From Mycobacterium lehmannii (GTDB taxonomy: Bacteria > Actinomycetota > Actinomycetes > Mycobacteriales > Mycobacteriaceae), in contig NZ_NKCN01000037.1 in NCBI RefSeq assembly GCF_002245535.1, forward strand, positions 1-35,578: a stretch of DNA of 35,578 nucleotides, written 5' to 3'. The notes under the pieces are model-generated. The model saw nothing but the letters and a program-made list of their open reading frames with translations, did not search any database and was not told the DNA's origin. Below are positions 23,232-31,287 of the stretch, piece after piece; the first letter of the stretch is position 1, and each line of letters begins with the position of its first letter. The translations under genes and the position numbers were made by a program.

Positions 23232-24833
23232 ATGACCGCCAACAGGAGCGTCGCACATCGGCTGGGTCGCGTCCTGGAGACGGTGACCCGCCAGAGTGGA
23301 CGGTTGGGCACCCCGGAATACGGGTCGTGGTTACTCGGCAGGCCGGAGGAAAGTCAGGGGCGCCGACGCGTCCGTATCCAGCTGATCCTGACGTTCTTCA
23401 TCCTGTTCATCAACATCCTCGGCATCGCGGTCTCGCTGCTGCTCAACGGGGTCGCCATCCCGGTGCCCAGTGTCTTCACCGACGCGCCCGCATGGCTGAC
23501 CTGGGGCGTCGTGCCTGCCTACATGGTTGTCGCACTGATCTTCGGCACGACGTGGATCACTTCACGCACCGTCGGCTCGCTGCGGTGGGCCATCGAGGAG
23601 CGGCCACCCACCCGAGAAGACCAGCGCAATGTGTTCCTCGCTCCGTGGCGAGTGGCCAAGAAGCTCCTGCTGTTGTGGGGCATCGGCACGGTGCTGCTGA
23701 CCGTGCTGTACGGGATGCAGGATTCCGCGTTCATTCCCCGGTTCCTGCTCGCGGTGGGCTTTCCCGGCATCGTGGTGGCGACCGCCTGCTACATGGTCAC
23801 CGAGTTCGCTCTGCGCCCGATCGCCGCTCAGGCGCTCGAGGCCGGTCGCCCCCCGCGACGATTGGCGCACGGCGTCATGGGCCGCACCATGACGGTCTGG
23901 CTGCTTACTTCCGGGGTGCCGGTGCTCGGCATCCTTCTGCTCGCGGTGTTCACACTGGCGCTGCGGAACCTCACCGCTACCCAGTTCGCGGTAGCCGTGA
24001 TGATCATCGCGGTGATCGCCCTCGCCTTCGGGCTGACCCTGATGTGGCTGCTGTCGTGGCTCATCGCCACCCCGGTCCGAGTTGTGCGCTCGGCTCTCAA
24101 GCACGTCGAGGAGGGCGATCTGGACTGCAGTCTCGTCGTTTTCGACGGCACCGAACTCGGAGAGCTACAGCGGGGGTTCAACAAGATGGTGCACGGGCTC
24201 AAGGAACGTGAACGCCTGCGCGACATCTTCGGGCGCCACGTCGGCCGGGAGGTCGCCGCCGAGGCCGAGAAGCAACGGCCCAAGCTCGGCGGCGAGGAGC
24301 GTCATGTCGCGGTCATTTTCGTCGACATCATCGGGTCGACGAAGCTGGTCACGTCCAAGCGCGCGACCGAGGTCGTCGGCCTTCTCAACCGGTTCTTTGC
24401 GGTCGTCGTCGAGGAAGTGGATCGCCACCACGGCTTCGTCAACAAGTTCGAGGGTGACGGTGCGCTCGCGGTGTTCGGGGCTCCGGTGCGTCTGGAGAAC
24501 CCGGAGGATTCGGCGCTGGCCGCCGCACGTGCGATCGCGCGGCGCATACACGAAGAGGTGCCCGAGTTCGATGCCGGCATCGGGGTCGCCGCCGGCGAAG
24601 CGGTGGCGGGCAACGTCGGCGCCCGAGAACGTTTCGAGTACACCGTCATCGGCGAGCCCGTCAACGAGGCCGCACGGCTGTGTGAACTGGCCAAGGAAAC
24701 TCCCGGCCACGTACTGGCCAGCTCCGATGCGGTGTCCGGCGCGAGCGAAACCGAGCGCGCCCACTGGCGTTTGGGCGACGAGGTGACGTTGCGGGGCCAC
24801 GACGAGCCGACGACTTTGGCCCTACCCGCCTGA
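23232..24833 (+). CDS. Membrane class III adenylate cyclase with HAMP domain (Rv1318c-Rv1320c type)
   Basis: The 533-residue protein makes cAMP at the plasma membrane. Six hydrophobic helices span about residues 50-285, starting IQLILTFFILFINILG. A HAMP linker follows (LIATPVRVVRSALKHVEEGDL) and then the catalytic domain. Metal-binding aspartates are in AVIFVDIIGST and KFEGDGALAVFG, and the adenine-binding Lys is in VNKFEGDG. Asn and Arg of the transition-state pair are in VIGEPVNEAARL. The residue after VIG, usually Asp in adenylate cyclases, is Glu here. M. tuberculosis has three such genes in tandem; only one is present here. It converges on the glutaminase gene with one base between stops. 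Confidence 0.93.
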   Translation: MTANRSVAHRLGRVLETVTRQSGRLGTPEYGSWLLGRPEESQGRRRVRIQLILTFFILFINILGIAVSLLLNGVAIPVPSVFTDAPAWLTWGVVPAYMVVALIFGTTWITSRTVGSLRWAIEERPPTREDQRNVFLAPWRVAKKLLLLWGIGTVLLTVLYGMQDSAFIPRFLLAVGFPGIVVATACYMVTEFALRPIAAQALEAGRPPRRLAHGVMGRTMTVWLLTSGVPVLGILLLAVFTLALRNLTATQFAVAVMIIAVIALAFGLTLMWLLSWLIATPVRVVRSALKHVEEGDLDCSLVVFDGTELGELQRGFNKMVHGLKERERLRDIFGRHVGREVAAEAEKQRPKLGGEERHVAVIFVDIIGSTKLVTSKRATEVVGLLNRFFAVVVEEVDRHHGFVNKFEGDGALAVFGAPVRLENPEDSALAAARAIARRIHEEVPEFDAGIGVAAGEAVAGNVGARERFEYTVIGEPVNEAARLCELAKETPGHVLASSDAVSGASETERAHWRLGDEVTLRGHDEPTTLALPA

Positions 24834-24834
24834 G

Positions 24835-26115
24835 TCACCGGTGCGCAGGTTTCGCAGTGACGCTCAGCGCGTCCTCGAGCGTGCCGTACACCCTGGCGTC
24901 GAAGCCTTTGGTATGGCTCGCGGTCAGCAACCGGTCGGGATCGACCACGTAGCCCTCCTTGCCCGCGGCCACGAGCGATTCGCGCATGCCCGCGAACATG
25001 CGGCGCGCCGCGTCGTCGACGTCGTCGACGCGGGACAACTCGAGGATCGCGACGTCGAATGCTTCGCGCTCGGAGTACACCCTGCGCAGCACCTGCTCGG
25101 CGCCGGCGAACAGCAGGTCGCCGTGCAGTTCGAATACCCGCACACCCGGTCTGACGTCGTACGTGTTGCGGATCGTCGACCGCGACTCGCGGGTGTGCGC
25201 GAGGAAGTGCAGACCGAGATCGGCCGACAGGCTTCGGCACACCTCGGTCCCACGCACGCTGTTGCCCTTGGCGTCCAACAGCGGTGAGTAGACGCCGATT
25301 CCGAGCTGGCCGGGCAGCACCGCCGCGATCCCGCCGCCGACACCGCTCTTGGCGGGCATACCGACCGCACTCGCCCAATCCCCCGCCGCGTCGTACATCC
25401 CGCACGTGACCATCACGCTCAGCGTGCGCTGCACGACCGCCGCACTGGCCACGCGCCGTCCCGCCAGCGGCTCGACGCCCCCGCGGGCGAGCGTCGCGGC
25501 CATTCTCGCCAGATCGGTGGTGGTCACCTTGATCGAGCACTGCCGGAAGTAGACGTCGAGAGTCTCGTCGGGATCGCCGTCGAGTACGCCGAAACTCTGC
25601 AGCATGTAGGCGATCGCGCGGTTGCGGCTACCGGTCGCCTGCTCCGAGCCGTAGACGTCGTGGTCGATTGCGAGTTCGCGGCCCGCGAACGCCGAGTAGA
25701 ACTCGTGAATCTGGTTGAACCGCTCCTCGGCGGTGGCGCCGGGTATCAGCGAGGCCGCGGCGATCGCACCGGCGTTGATCATCGGGTTCTTCGGTGTCTT
25801 GGTGGTTTCGTCGACGCTGATCTGGTTGAACGCCTCGCCGGAGGGTTCGACGCCGATCTTGGCGTCGACGGCTTCCATGCCGATGCGCTCGAGCGCGAGC
25901 GCGTAGGTGAACGGCTTCGATATCGACTGGATGGTGAATTCGATTGTCGTGTCGCCGGATTCGTAGACGTGGCCGTCGGCCATGGACAACGACAGGCCGA
26001 AGCCGTTGGGGTCGACCGATCTCAGTTCGGGGATGTAGTCGGCCAGTGCACCTTCGTCGTTGTCGGCGTGCTGCTGCCGAATCTGGTCCAGGAACCGCTG
26101 CACCAGTTCGGCCAT
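24835..26115 (-). CDS. glsA: Glutaminase with C-terminal STAS domain
   Basis: It hydrolyses glutamine to glutamate and ammonia. Of 426 residues, the first 305 or so form the serine-dependent glutaminase domain, related to beta-lactamases. Ser and Lys lie in FTIQSISKPFTYAL (SxxK), with NPMINAGAIA, and the GAGE-like loop appears as KSGVGGGIAAVLPG. The last 110 residues (VRVFELHGDLLFAGAEQVLR, then FDVAILELSRVDDVDDAA) are a STAS domain like those of anti-sigma antagonists and SulP transporters. This two-domain form is known in actinobacteria; the role of the STAS part is unclear. ATG 26115 sits only nine bases after the stop of the oxygenase reading frame, so they may be co-transcribed. Confidence 0.93.
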   Translation of the reverse strand: MAELVQRFLDQIRQQHADNDEGALADYIPELRSVDPNGFGLSLSMADGHVYESGDTTIEFTIQSISKPFTYALALERIGMEAVDAKIGVEPSGEAFNQISVDETTKTPKNPMINAGAIAAASLIPGATAEERFNQIHEFYSAFAGRELAIDHDVYGSEQATGSRNRAIAYMLQSFGVLDGDPDETLDVYFRQCSIKVTTTDLARMAATLARGGVEPLAGRRVASAAVVQRTLSVMVTCGMYDAAGDWASAVGMPAKSGVGGGIAAVLPGQLGIGVYSPLLDAKGNSVRGTEVCRSLSADLGLHFLAHTRESRSTIRNTYDVRPGVRVFELHGDLLFAGAEQVLRRVYSEREAFDVAILELSRVDDVDDAARRMFAGMRESLVAAGKEGYVVDPDRLLTASHTKGFDARVYGTLEDALSVTAKPAHR

Positions 26116-26124
26116 GGCGCAATC

Positions 26125-27554
26125 CTAGGCCGGTACCCAGTTTCCGTGGAACCCCGCGGGCACGCGGTGCGGCAGCCGGATGGTCGCGACGTCCTCCAGT
26201 GTCTGCGCATCGAGCAGCGCCAGCTCGCTGCGGTCGGTCCGGCGGTCGTAGACGTAGCCCATCAACACGCCGTCGTCCTCGGCTGCCTCCGGCGAGGACG
26301 GTTCGAAGACGAACTCCCCGAGCACTTTTCCATCACCGAACGACCGCGACTGCGTTGCACCGCCGATGAAGTCGTGCTTGAGCAGGACGTCGGCGGCTTC
26401 ACCACCGCGGATACTCGGCGCATATCCGTAGCGGTGGCGTCTACCGACGCGGCGTTCGTCGACACGGGGGAACTCCTGACCGCGATCGTCGATGCGCGAT
26501 TCGCGGACCTTCCCGTCGGCGAGATCGACCGTCCAGCGGTCGAGCGTTGGGGGTCCCTCGTCGGGGCCAAGCTGGTGTCGAACATCTTCGGGTGACGCAC
26601 GACGTCGAGCACGATGGTGTCGCCGTCGTCGTAGGCGTTCATCGGATGGAACACGTAGCAGGGTTCGACGTCGAACCAGCGCACATCGGCGTTGCCGCCC
26701 TCGCGTGGCATCACGCCCACGCGCGCCGGATACCGCGGGTTCCACGAGTACGGGAAGCGGCGATCGGTGGTTTCGCCCCGCGGTTGCCGCGCGCTGATCG
26801 GGTCGGGGATGCGGACCCGGCCGATGAGGGCCGACAACACCAGCCGGGAGACGAACCGAAGACCGCGCGGAACCGTCATCTCCACTGCCATACCGGCGTC
26901 AAAGGTCACCGGCAGGTCGTAGAACACGACGTAATTCTCGGTCAGCGAGAAGTCGTGCATCATCGGGCTTCCCGCGACCTCTACGTCGACCGTGCGTCGC
27001 GCGCGTCCGCCGGTGTCGATTACCGAGTACTGCACCGTGTTGCCGCGGTACATGCTGTACGAGACGGCGTGCAGCTCACCGGTGTCCGGGTCACGCTTCG
27101 GATGCGCGGTGTAACCGCCGGTCAGCGTCCCGTCGAAATCGCATGCGCCGACGGTGTCGAGCTCGTCGGTGAGTTCGACGTTCGTCACGCCGGACTCGAT
27201 CAGCGCGATCGTCTTGCCGGCATGCCCGATGACGTTGGTGTTGGCGCCGATTCCCGAGATCGGGAAGTGTCCGTTCGGCGGCCGCTCTCCCAGGGCCCGC
27301 GCAGTCTGCGGGCCACGGACCCACCGGTTGCGGTACCACTCCGCCCTGCCGTCGCGGATCCGGATGCCGTGCACCATGCCGTCTCCGATGAACCAGTGGT
27401 ACAGCTCGGGATCGAGCTCCCCGATCGGATTCGGCCCGTTGCGCAGATAGCGACCGTCGAGGTGCTCAGGAATAGTCCCGGTGACCTCGAGGTCGGTCAG
27501 CGTGTGCTCGTCATGAATCGGTGCGAAGGCGCCTTCGAGGTAACGGTTCGTCAT
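26125..27554 (-). pseudogene. Carotenoid-cleavage oxygenase, split by a one-base frameshift
   Basis: The family cleaves carotenoid or stilbene double bonds with a non-haem iron held by four histidines. The N-terminal frame (from ATG 27554, MTNRYLEGAFAPIHDEH) carries three ligands in GGYTAHPKRD, GSPMMHDFSLTENY and CYVFHPMNAYDDGD. Around 26563-26568 the coding sense jumps frame: the message AGCTTGGCCCCGACGAG no longer reads on. The next frame continues with GPDEGPPTLDRWTVDLADG down to PAGFHGNWVPA, which holds the fourth histidine. Restoring one G (GGCCCC to GGGCCCC) yields a single protein of about 476 residues. Without it the first frame ends at 26262 with a scrambled tail of about 100 residues. 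Either a recent mutation or a base-calling error fits. Confidence 0.88.
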
Positions 27555-27564
27555 CGGACATCCC

Positions 27565-27604
27565 TATAACAGTGTTATGAGGTCCTTTGTATAACACCGT
27601 TATG
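27565..27604. promoter_or_regulatory. Twin palindromic operators between oxygenase and TetR genes
   Basis: TATAACAGTGTTATG (27565-27579) and TATAACACCGTTATG (27590-27604) are near-identical 15-base sites, each containing an ATAAC...GTTAT dyad, exactly 25 bases apart. They fill the 55-base gap between the divergent oxygenase and TetR starts and overlap TATAAC-like -10 sequences. They are very probably the operators of the adjacent TetR repressor, which would control both itself and the oxygenase. Confidence 0.82.
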
Positions 27605-27609
27605 GCACG

Positions 27610-28275
27610 ATGGCAAGGGTGAGCGGCGCTCGGGAGCACCTGGTCGAGACCGGCATCCGCATCCTCGAACGCGACGGTCTGGCCGCCCTCAGCGCGCGCA
27701 AGTTGGCCGCCGAAACCGGTACCTCCACCATGGCGGTGTACACCCACTTCGGGGGCATGTCGGGTTTGATCGACGCGATCGCCGGCGAGTCGTTCGCCCG
27801 CTTCACGCGGGCCCTGACCGAGGTGACACCGACCGAGGACCCCGTCGCGGACTTCTTCGTGATGGGCGCTCGCTACCGCGAATTCGCGCTGCAGAACCCC
27901 CAGCGCTACCAGATGATGTTCGGCACCGCGGCCGAGTCGTTGAACCGGTACCACGCCGACCTCACGGTCACCGGCAGCGCCAGCGCCCGAAGCGAGTGGG
28001 CGGTGTCGTTCGATGCACTGCTCACCGGCGTGCGCCGGATGATCGAGGCCGGGCGCATCCGCGACGACGGGGAGGCGGCCGTCGCCGGGCGGCTGTGGAG
28101 CATCAGCCACGGTGCGGTGTTGCTGGAGATCGCCGGGTTCTTCGGGCACGAGGGGCACGGCCTGACTCAGATCCTGGGTCCGTTGACCGTTGACGCGCTG
28201 GTCGGACTGGGTGACGAGCGCGACCGCACGATGGCTTCGCTGACGACCGCCATGACGACCCTCTTCGGGTCGTAA
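27610..28275 (+). CDS. TetR-family regulator of the oxygenase gene
   Basis: The 221-residue repressor has an N-terminal helix-turn-helix (about residues 5-50). It reads HLVETGIRILERDGLAALSARKLA (helix 1 and the turn), then ETGTSTMAVYTHFGGMSGLIDAI. The rest is an all-helical ligand-binding and dimerisation domain; FALQNPQRYQMMFG is typical of the TetR_C_33/WHG type. ATG 27610 is chosen because the ATG at 27602 reaches a stop after six codons. It is divergent from the carotenoid oxygenase gene, with two dyad operators in the gap, so auto-repression and control of the oxygenase are likely. The ligand is unknown; an apocarotenoid or related aldehyde would be a logical candidate (inference). Confidence 0.92.
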   Translation: MARVSGAREHLVETGIRILERDGLAALSARKLAAETGTSTMAVYTHFGGMSGLIDAIAGESFARFTRALTEVTPTEDPVADFFVMGARYREFALQNPQRYQMMFGTAAESLNRYHADLTVTGSASARSEWAVSFDALLTGVRRMIEAGRIRDDGEAAVAGRLWSISHGAVLLEIAGFFGHEGHGLTQILGPLTVDALVGLGDERDRTMASLTTAMTTLFGS

Positions 28276-28313
28276 CCATCATTCGCCACAGGCTGCCGCG
28301 CAGGACCGAAATC

Positions 28314-29765
28314 TCAAGTGAGAGTGTCGAGCTCGATCGGCAGCGAGTCGGCCGGTGTGGGTCCGGTCCCCCACGTGAGCGGCACACGGTAACCGTCGGG
28401 CACGCTCCAGCGGAAGCGGCGCAACAGCTTGTGCATCACCGTCTTGACCGTCATATCGGCGAACTGCTGGCCGATGCACTTGTGGGCGCCGCCCCCGAAG
28501 GGCGCGAACGCATATCGGTTGACCGCCGCGCGGTTGGTCGCGTCGGTGAACCGGGAAGGGTCGAACGTGTCGGGCGCGGGCCACCAGTCGGCCAGCCGCA
28601 TCGAGGCGTGCACGCTGATCGCGATCTGGGCCTTGCACGGTACGTAGTGCCCGCAGATCTCGGTGTCGCGAATCGCCTGGCGGAACAGGGATCCCGCCGG
28701 GGCATACATGCGCAGCACTTCCTTGAAGGCCGCGTCCAGCAAGGCGAACTGCTCCAGGTCGTCGAGGGTGGGCGAATCGATCGGATGGGCGACGGCCTCG
28801 TCACGAAGCATGTTCTGCCAGCGGTTGTTTCGCCCCAGCTCGTAGACGAGCATGGCCAGGGCGATGGCCGTGGTGTCGTGAGCGGCCATCAACAGGAAGA
28901 TCATGTGGTTGACGATGTCGGCGTCGGTGAAACGTTGACCGTCGTCGGATTCGCTGCGACACAGCATCGAGAACAGATCGGCGCCCTCACCGCGACGGCG
29001 GTCCGCGATCTGCCTGCCGAAGTAGCGCTCGAGGCGTTCTCGCGCCCGCAGTCCTCGCGCCCACGTCCCGCCGGGCACATCGGCGCGGACGATGGCCTGC
29101 CCGCCGTGCACGGTGTCGTGGAAGTCGCGGATGAGTTGGTCGGACTCCGCGCCGATTTCGGTGCCGACAAACACCTCGGCGGCCTGTTGCAGCAGCATCT
29201 GCTTGATCGACGGATACATCGGGAATCGGGTCGCCGGCTGCCAGGTGGCCAGCGCGCGGTCGATGCCGTCGGCGGTGTCGGTGAGATACGTGTTGAGCGC
29301 GGTGCGCGTGAACGCCCGCTGCATGATGCGCCGGTGGTCACGGTGTCCCTCGAAATCCAGCAGCATGATGCCGCGATGGAAGAAGGGCCCGATCACCGGT
29401 GCCCATCCCCGGGTGCTCGACAGCGCCTTGTCCCGGTTGACCCACGCCGCCTCGAGCGCTTCGGGTCCCAGCAGCATGACGACCCGGAAACCCACGCCGC
29501 CGGCCCACGACACCGGTCCGTACTTCGCGTACCGGCGGCGGGCGAACTCCAGCGGATCGACGAGGGTTGGCAGGACGTGACCGAGGAACGGCATGCCGTA
29601 ATTGCCCATCACCGGGGCGAGCCCGGACCCGGCAGGCGGTTGCGCCAACGGGCTGTCGCGACTGGGCCACCGGTCACTGACTGTCGCGCCGACCTCCTGC
29701 AGCCGCCCCTGGAGCCGTTGTCGCGCATCGAGCAGTGAGGCCGGCGCGTCCATGAGGTTGATCAT
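28314..29765 (-). CDS. Cytochrome P450, CYP136-like
   Basis: The 483-residue P450 shows the I-helix oxygen-activation motif (FLLMAAHDTTAIALAM), the ExxR motif in FKEVLRMYAP and the haem-thiolate loop FGGGAHKCIGQQFA. Segments such as PPAGSGLAPVMGNYG, WAPVIGPFFHRGIMLLDFEG and DADIVNHMIFLLMAAHDT closely resemble M. tuberculosis CYP136 (Rv3059) as I remember it. That gene also adjoins a TetR gene. Substrate and redox partners are unknown to me, and no ferredoxin gene is adjacent. Start ATG 29765 (MINLMDAPASLL); a second ATG lies four codons in. It is divergent from the next TetR gene and converges on the first. Confidence 0.9.
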   Translation of the reverse strand: MINLMDAPASLLDARQRLQGRLQEVGATVSDRWPSRDSPLAQPPAGSGLAPVMGNYGMPFLGHVLPTLVDPLEFARRRYAKYGPVSWAGGVGFRVVMLLGPEALEAAWVNRDKALSSTRGWAPVIGPFFHRGIMLLDFEGHRDHRRIMQRAFTRTALNTYLTDTADGIDRALATWQPATRFPMYPSIKQMLLQQAAEVFVGTEIGAESDQLIRDFHDTVHGGQAIVRADVPGGTWARGLRARERLERYFGRQIADRRRGEGADLFSMLCRSESDDGQRFTDADIVNHMIFLLMAAHDTTAIALAMLVYELGRNNRWQNMLRDEAVAHPIDSPTLDDLEQFALLDAAFKEVLRMYAPAGSLFRQAIRDTEICGHYVPCKAQIAISVHASMRLADWWPAPDTFDPSRFTDATNRAAVNRYAFAPFGGGAHKCIGQQFADMTVKTVMHKLLRRFRWSVPDGYRVPLTWGTGPTPADSLPIELDTLT

Positions 29766-29775
29766 CGGCCGATCC

Positions 29776-29830
29776 CTTCGACAACTATCTGGTACGTAAC
29801 CGTGCCAGTTTTGTCGAAGCGTTGTCAACG
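29776..29830. promoter_or_regulatory. Nested inverted repeats between CYP136-like and TetR genes
   Basis: CTTCGACAA (29776-29784) and TTGTCGAAG (29811-29819) form a perfect 9-base inverted repeat. It almost concentrically encloses GGTACGTAACCGTGCC (29791-29806), an imperfect dyad. CGTTGTCAACG (29820-29830) is a further 5-1-5 palindrome next to it. All lie in the 82-base divergent gap, where a TetR operator is expected. Which repeat is bound cannot be decided by eye. Confidence 0.6.
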
Positions 29831-29847
29831 GTGCGACGATCTGAACC

Positions 29848-30555
29848 ATGGCCTCGTCGTCACCGCGCAGCTATGGGGGTGTCTCCGGCGCGCAACGTCA
29901 GCAGCAGCGCCGGTCGCGACTGCTCGAGGCTGCCCTGGAGGCGATGAGCCGCGACGAGTGGCGCGAGGTGACCGTCGAGCGCCTGTGCGCCGACGCGGGC
30001 CTCAACAAGCGCTACTTCTACGAGAGCTTCACCGAGGTCGATGCGGTGGCCGGTGCCGTGATCGATGACATCGCCGCCGCCGTACGCGACGCAACCGTAG
30101 GCGCTGCTGTTGAAACGCAGACGAAACCCGTTGAGCAGCAGGCGTTTGCGTGCGTCACGGCGCTAGTGCACAGCTTGGTCGACGATCCGCGCCGGGCGCG
30201 GGTCCTGCTGGGCGGGGTGGCAGCGACCCCGGGTCTGCGCACGCACCGCGTTGCGGTGATGCGCAGCCTGACCGACGTGCTCATCGAGCACGCGCGCGTG
30301 GTGCACGGCGTCGAACTCGCCCGCGACCCGCTGGCGAAGGTCGCGCCGGCATTTCTGGTCGGAGGCACCGCCGATGCTGTTCTGGCCTTCGTCGACGGCA
30401 CCGCGGCGATCACCGTCGACGAGCTGATCTCTCAGTTGACCACGCTGTGGCTGATCACCGGCGACGGCGCCGCCGCAGTCGCGCGAGGACGCCTGGGAGA
30501 TGATCACGAAGCCGGAGCCGCCCCGTCGAGCCGGGTGTCCGACGTCGCCGACTGA
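29848..30555 (+). CDS. TetR-family regulator adjacent to the P450 gene
   Basis: The 235-residue protein has a helix-turn-helix at about residues 16-65 (RLLEAALEAMSRDEWREVTV, then LCADAGLNKRYFYESFTEVDAV). A helical C-terminal domain follows, and the last 25 residues look disordered. The N-terminal tail is rich in Gln and Arg (AQRQQQRRS). It begins at ATG 29848, 82 bases from the divergent P450 start. Inverted repeats in between suggest it controls the P450 and itself. Position and type parallel Rv3058c beside CYP136 in M. tuberculosis. It converges on a secreted-protein gene after 15 bases. Confidence 0.9.
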   Translation: MASSSPRSYGGVSGAQRQQQRRSRLLEAALEAMSRDEWREVTVERLCADAGLNKRYFYESFTEVDAVAGAVIDDIAAAVRDATVGAAVETQTKPVEQQAFACVTALVHSLVDDPRRARVLLGGVAATPGLRTHRVAVMRSLTDVLIEHARVVHGVELARDPLAKVAPAFLVGGTADAVLAFVDGTAAITVDELISQLTTLWLITGDGAAAVARGRLGDDHEAGAAPSSRVSDVAD

Positions 30556-30570
30556 GAGGCTGCGGTCCCT

Positions 30571-31110
30571 TCAGCTCTCGTCGTGCCCCACTTCCGCGGG
30601 TAGCGGTGGTGGCAGTGGCTTCTGCGATGTCGTGGGGGCCGAACTCGCCGCGGGCGGCGACGCCCCCGGGTTCGATGCGGGCGGCGACGTCCCTGGACTC
30701 GACGCGGAGACCTCGTGGAAATCCAGCATCGCCTCGTCGCGGATGACGCGGGACCCCGCCGCGAGGATCAATGATTCCTCGGACACGGTGTAGGTGATTC
30801 CGTCGTTGTCGACCGTGAACGTGTTGCCCGATTTCTCGGCGGTCTTGATCAGTTTGGCGCCGTCGCGCAACCGCACTCCGCGGTATTCATAGCTGCCGTT
30901 GGGTGTCTCGCAGATCGCCACGCGCGACGTGGCGGTGCTGCCGAACACCACCGCCGAGTAGGGCGCCGCACAACGCGCGGTCGAGTCGACGTAGCCGCGG
31001 GTGTCGGATGCCGGCGCGGCGACGGCCGAGGGCACGGTGAACGCAGCCGCGGCCGAGCACGCGGCCACGGCACCGACAAGAACCCACCCTCGATTCGACA
31101 TTGCTTCCAC
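30571..31110 (-). CDS. Secreted protein with proline-rich tail, function unknown
   Basis: The 179-residue precursor has a signal peptide (RGWVLVGAVAACSAAAAFTV, cleavage probably after SAVAA). A folded core of about 95 residues carries two cysteines (ARCAAP and AICETP), and a Pro/Ser/Thr-rich low-complexity tail (about 135-179) ends in GHDES. The core ends in TVSEESLILAAGSRVIRDEA. It resembles conserved exported proteins of mycobacteria, but I cannot name a family. ATG 31110 or the ATG three codons later (31101) could start it. It is divergent from alkA with 177 bases between and converges on the TetR gene. Confidence 0.8.
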   Translation of the reverse strand: MEAMSNRGWVLVGAVAACSAAAAFTVPSAVAAPASDTRGYVDSTARCAAPYSAVVFGSTATSRVAICETPNGSYEYRGVRLRDGAKLIKTAEKSGNTFTVDNDGITYTVSEESLILAAGSRVIRDEAMLDFHEVSASSPGTSPPASNPGASPPAASSAPTTSQKPLPPPLPAEVGHDES

Positions 31111-31230
31111 GACACCACGACATCGGCATCAGCGCACCTGACAATGGCAAACGGGTTCGAATCGTTAGCACGCCGAAACCGGCCCGTTAGCTGGATCAAA
31201 CCGTCTCGATCATCGACTCATGAGCCTCCG

Positions 31231-31254
31231 ACGACGATGTCGGTTTTCCGCCAG
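31231..31254 (+). promoter_or_regulatory. 24-base element upstream of alkA (copy 1)
   Basis: The core GATGTCGGTTTTCCGCCAG (31236-31254), preceded by ACGAC, recurs upstream of ogt at 34649-34672 with one mismatch in 24 bases. Fifteen bases downstream, both copies have CGTGnnATnGTG (31270-31281 here). The element ends 33 bases before the alkA ATG, a promoter-like position. Shared control of the two alkylation-repair genes is inferred. Confidence 0.6.
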
Positions 31255-31287
31255 TCCTGCCGGGGGCCGCGTGTAATGGTGAGAGGC

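Noticed and set aside
26262..26562. Possibility that the oxygenase C-terminus in the first frame is a real alternative tail
   Set aside because: The Ser/Arg/Thr-rich stretch has no family match, whereas the other frame supplies the conserved end with the fourth histidine.
26547..27569. Plus-strand open frame opposite the broken oxygenase gene
   Set aside because: No known domain; it is the antisense shadow of a clearly recognisable carotenoid oxygenase.
31111..31230. Possible extra gene between the secreted protein and alkA
   Set aside because: Only short frames without similarity; the interval looks like a divergent promoter region.
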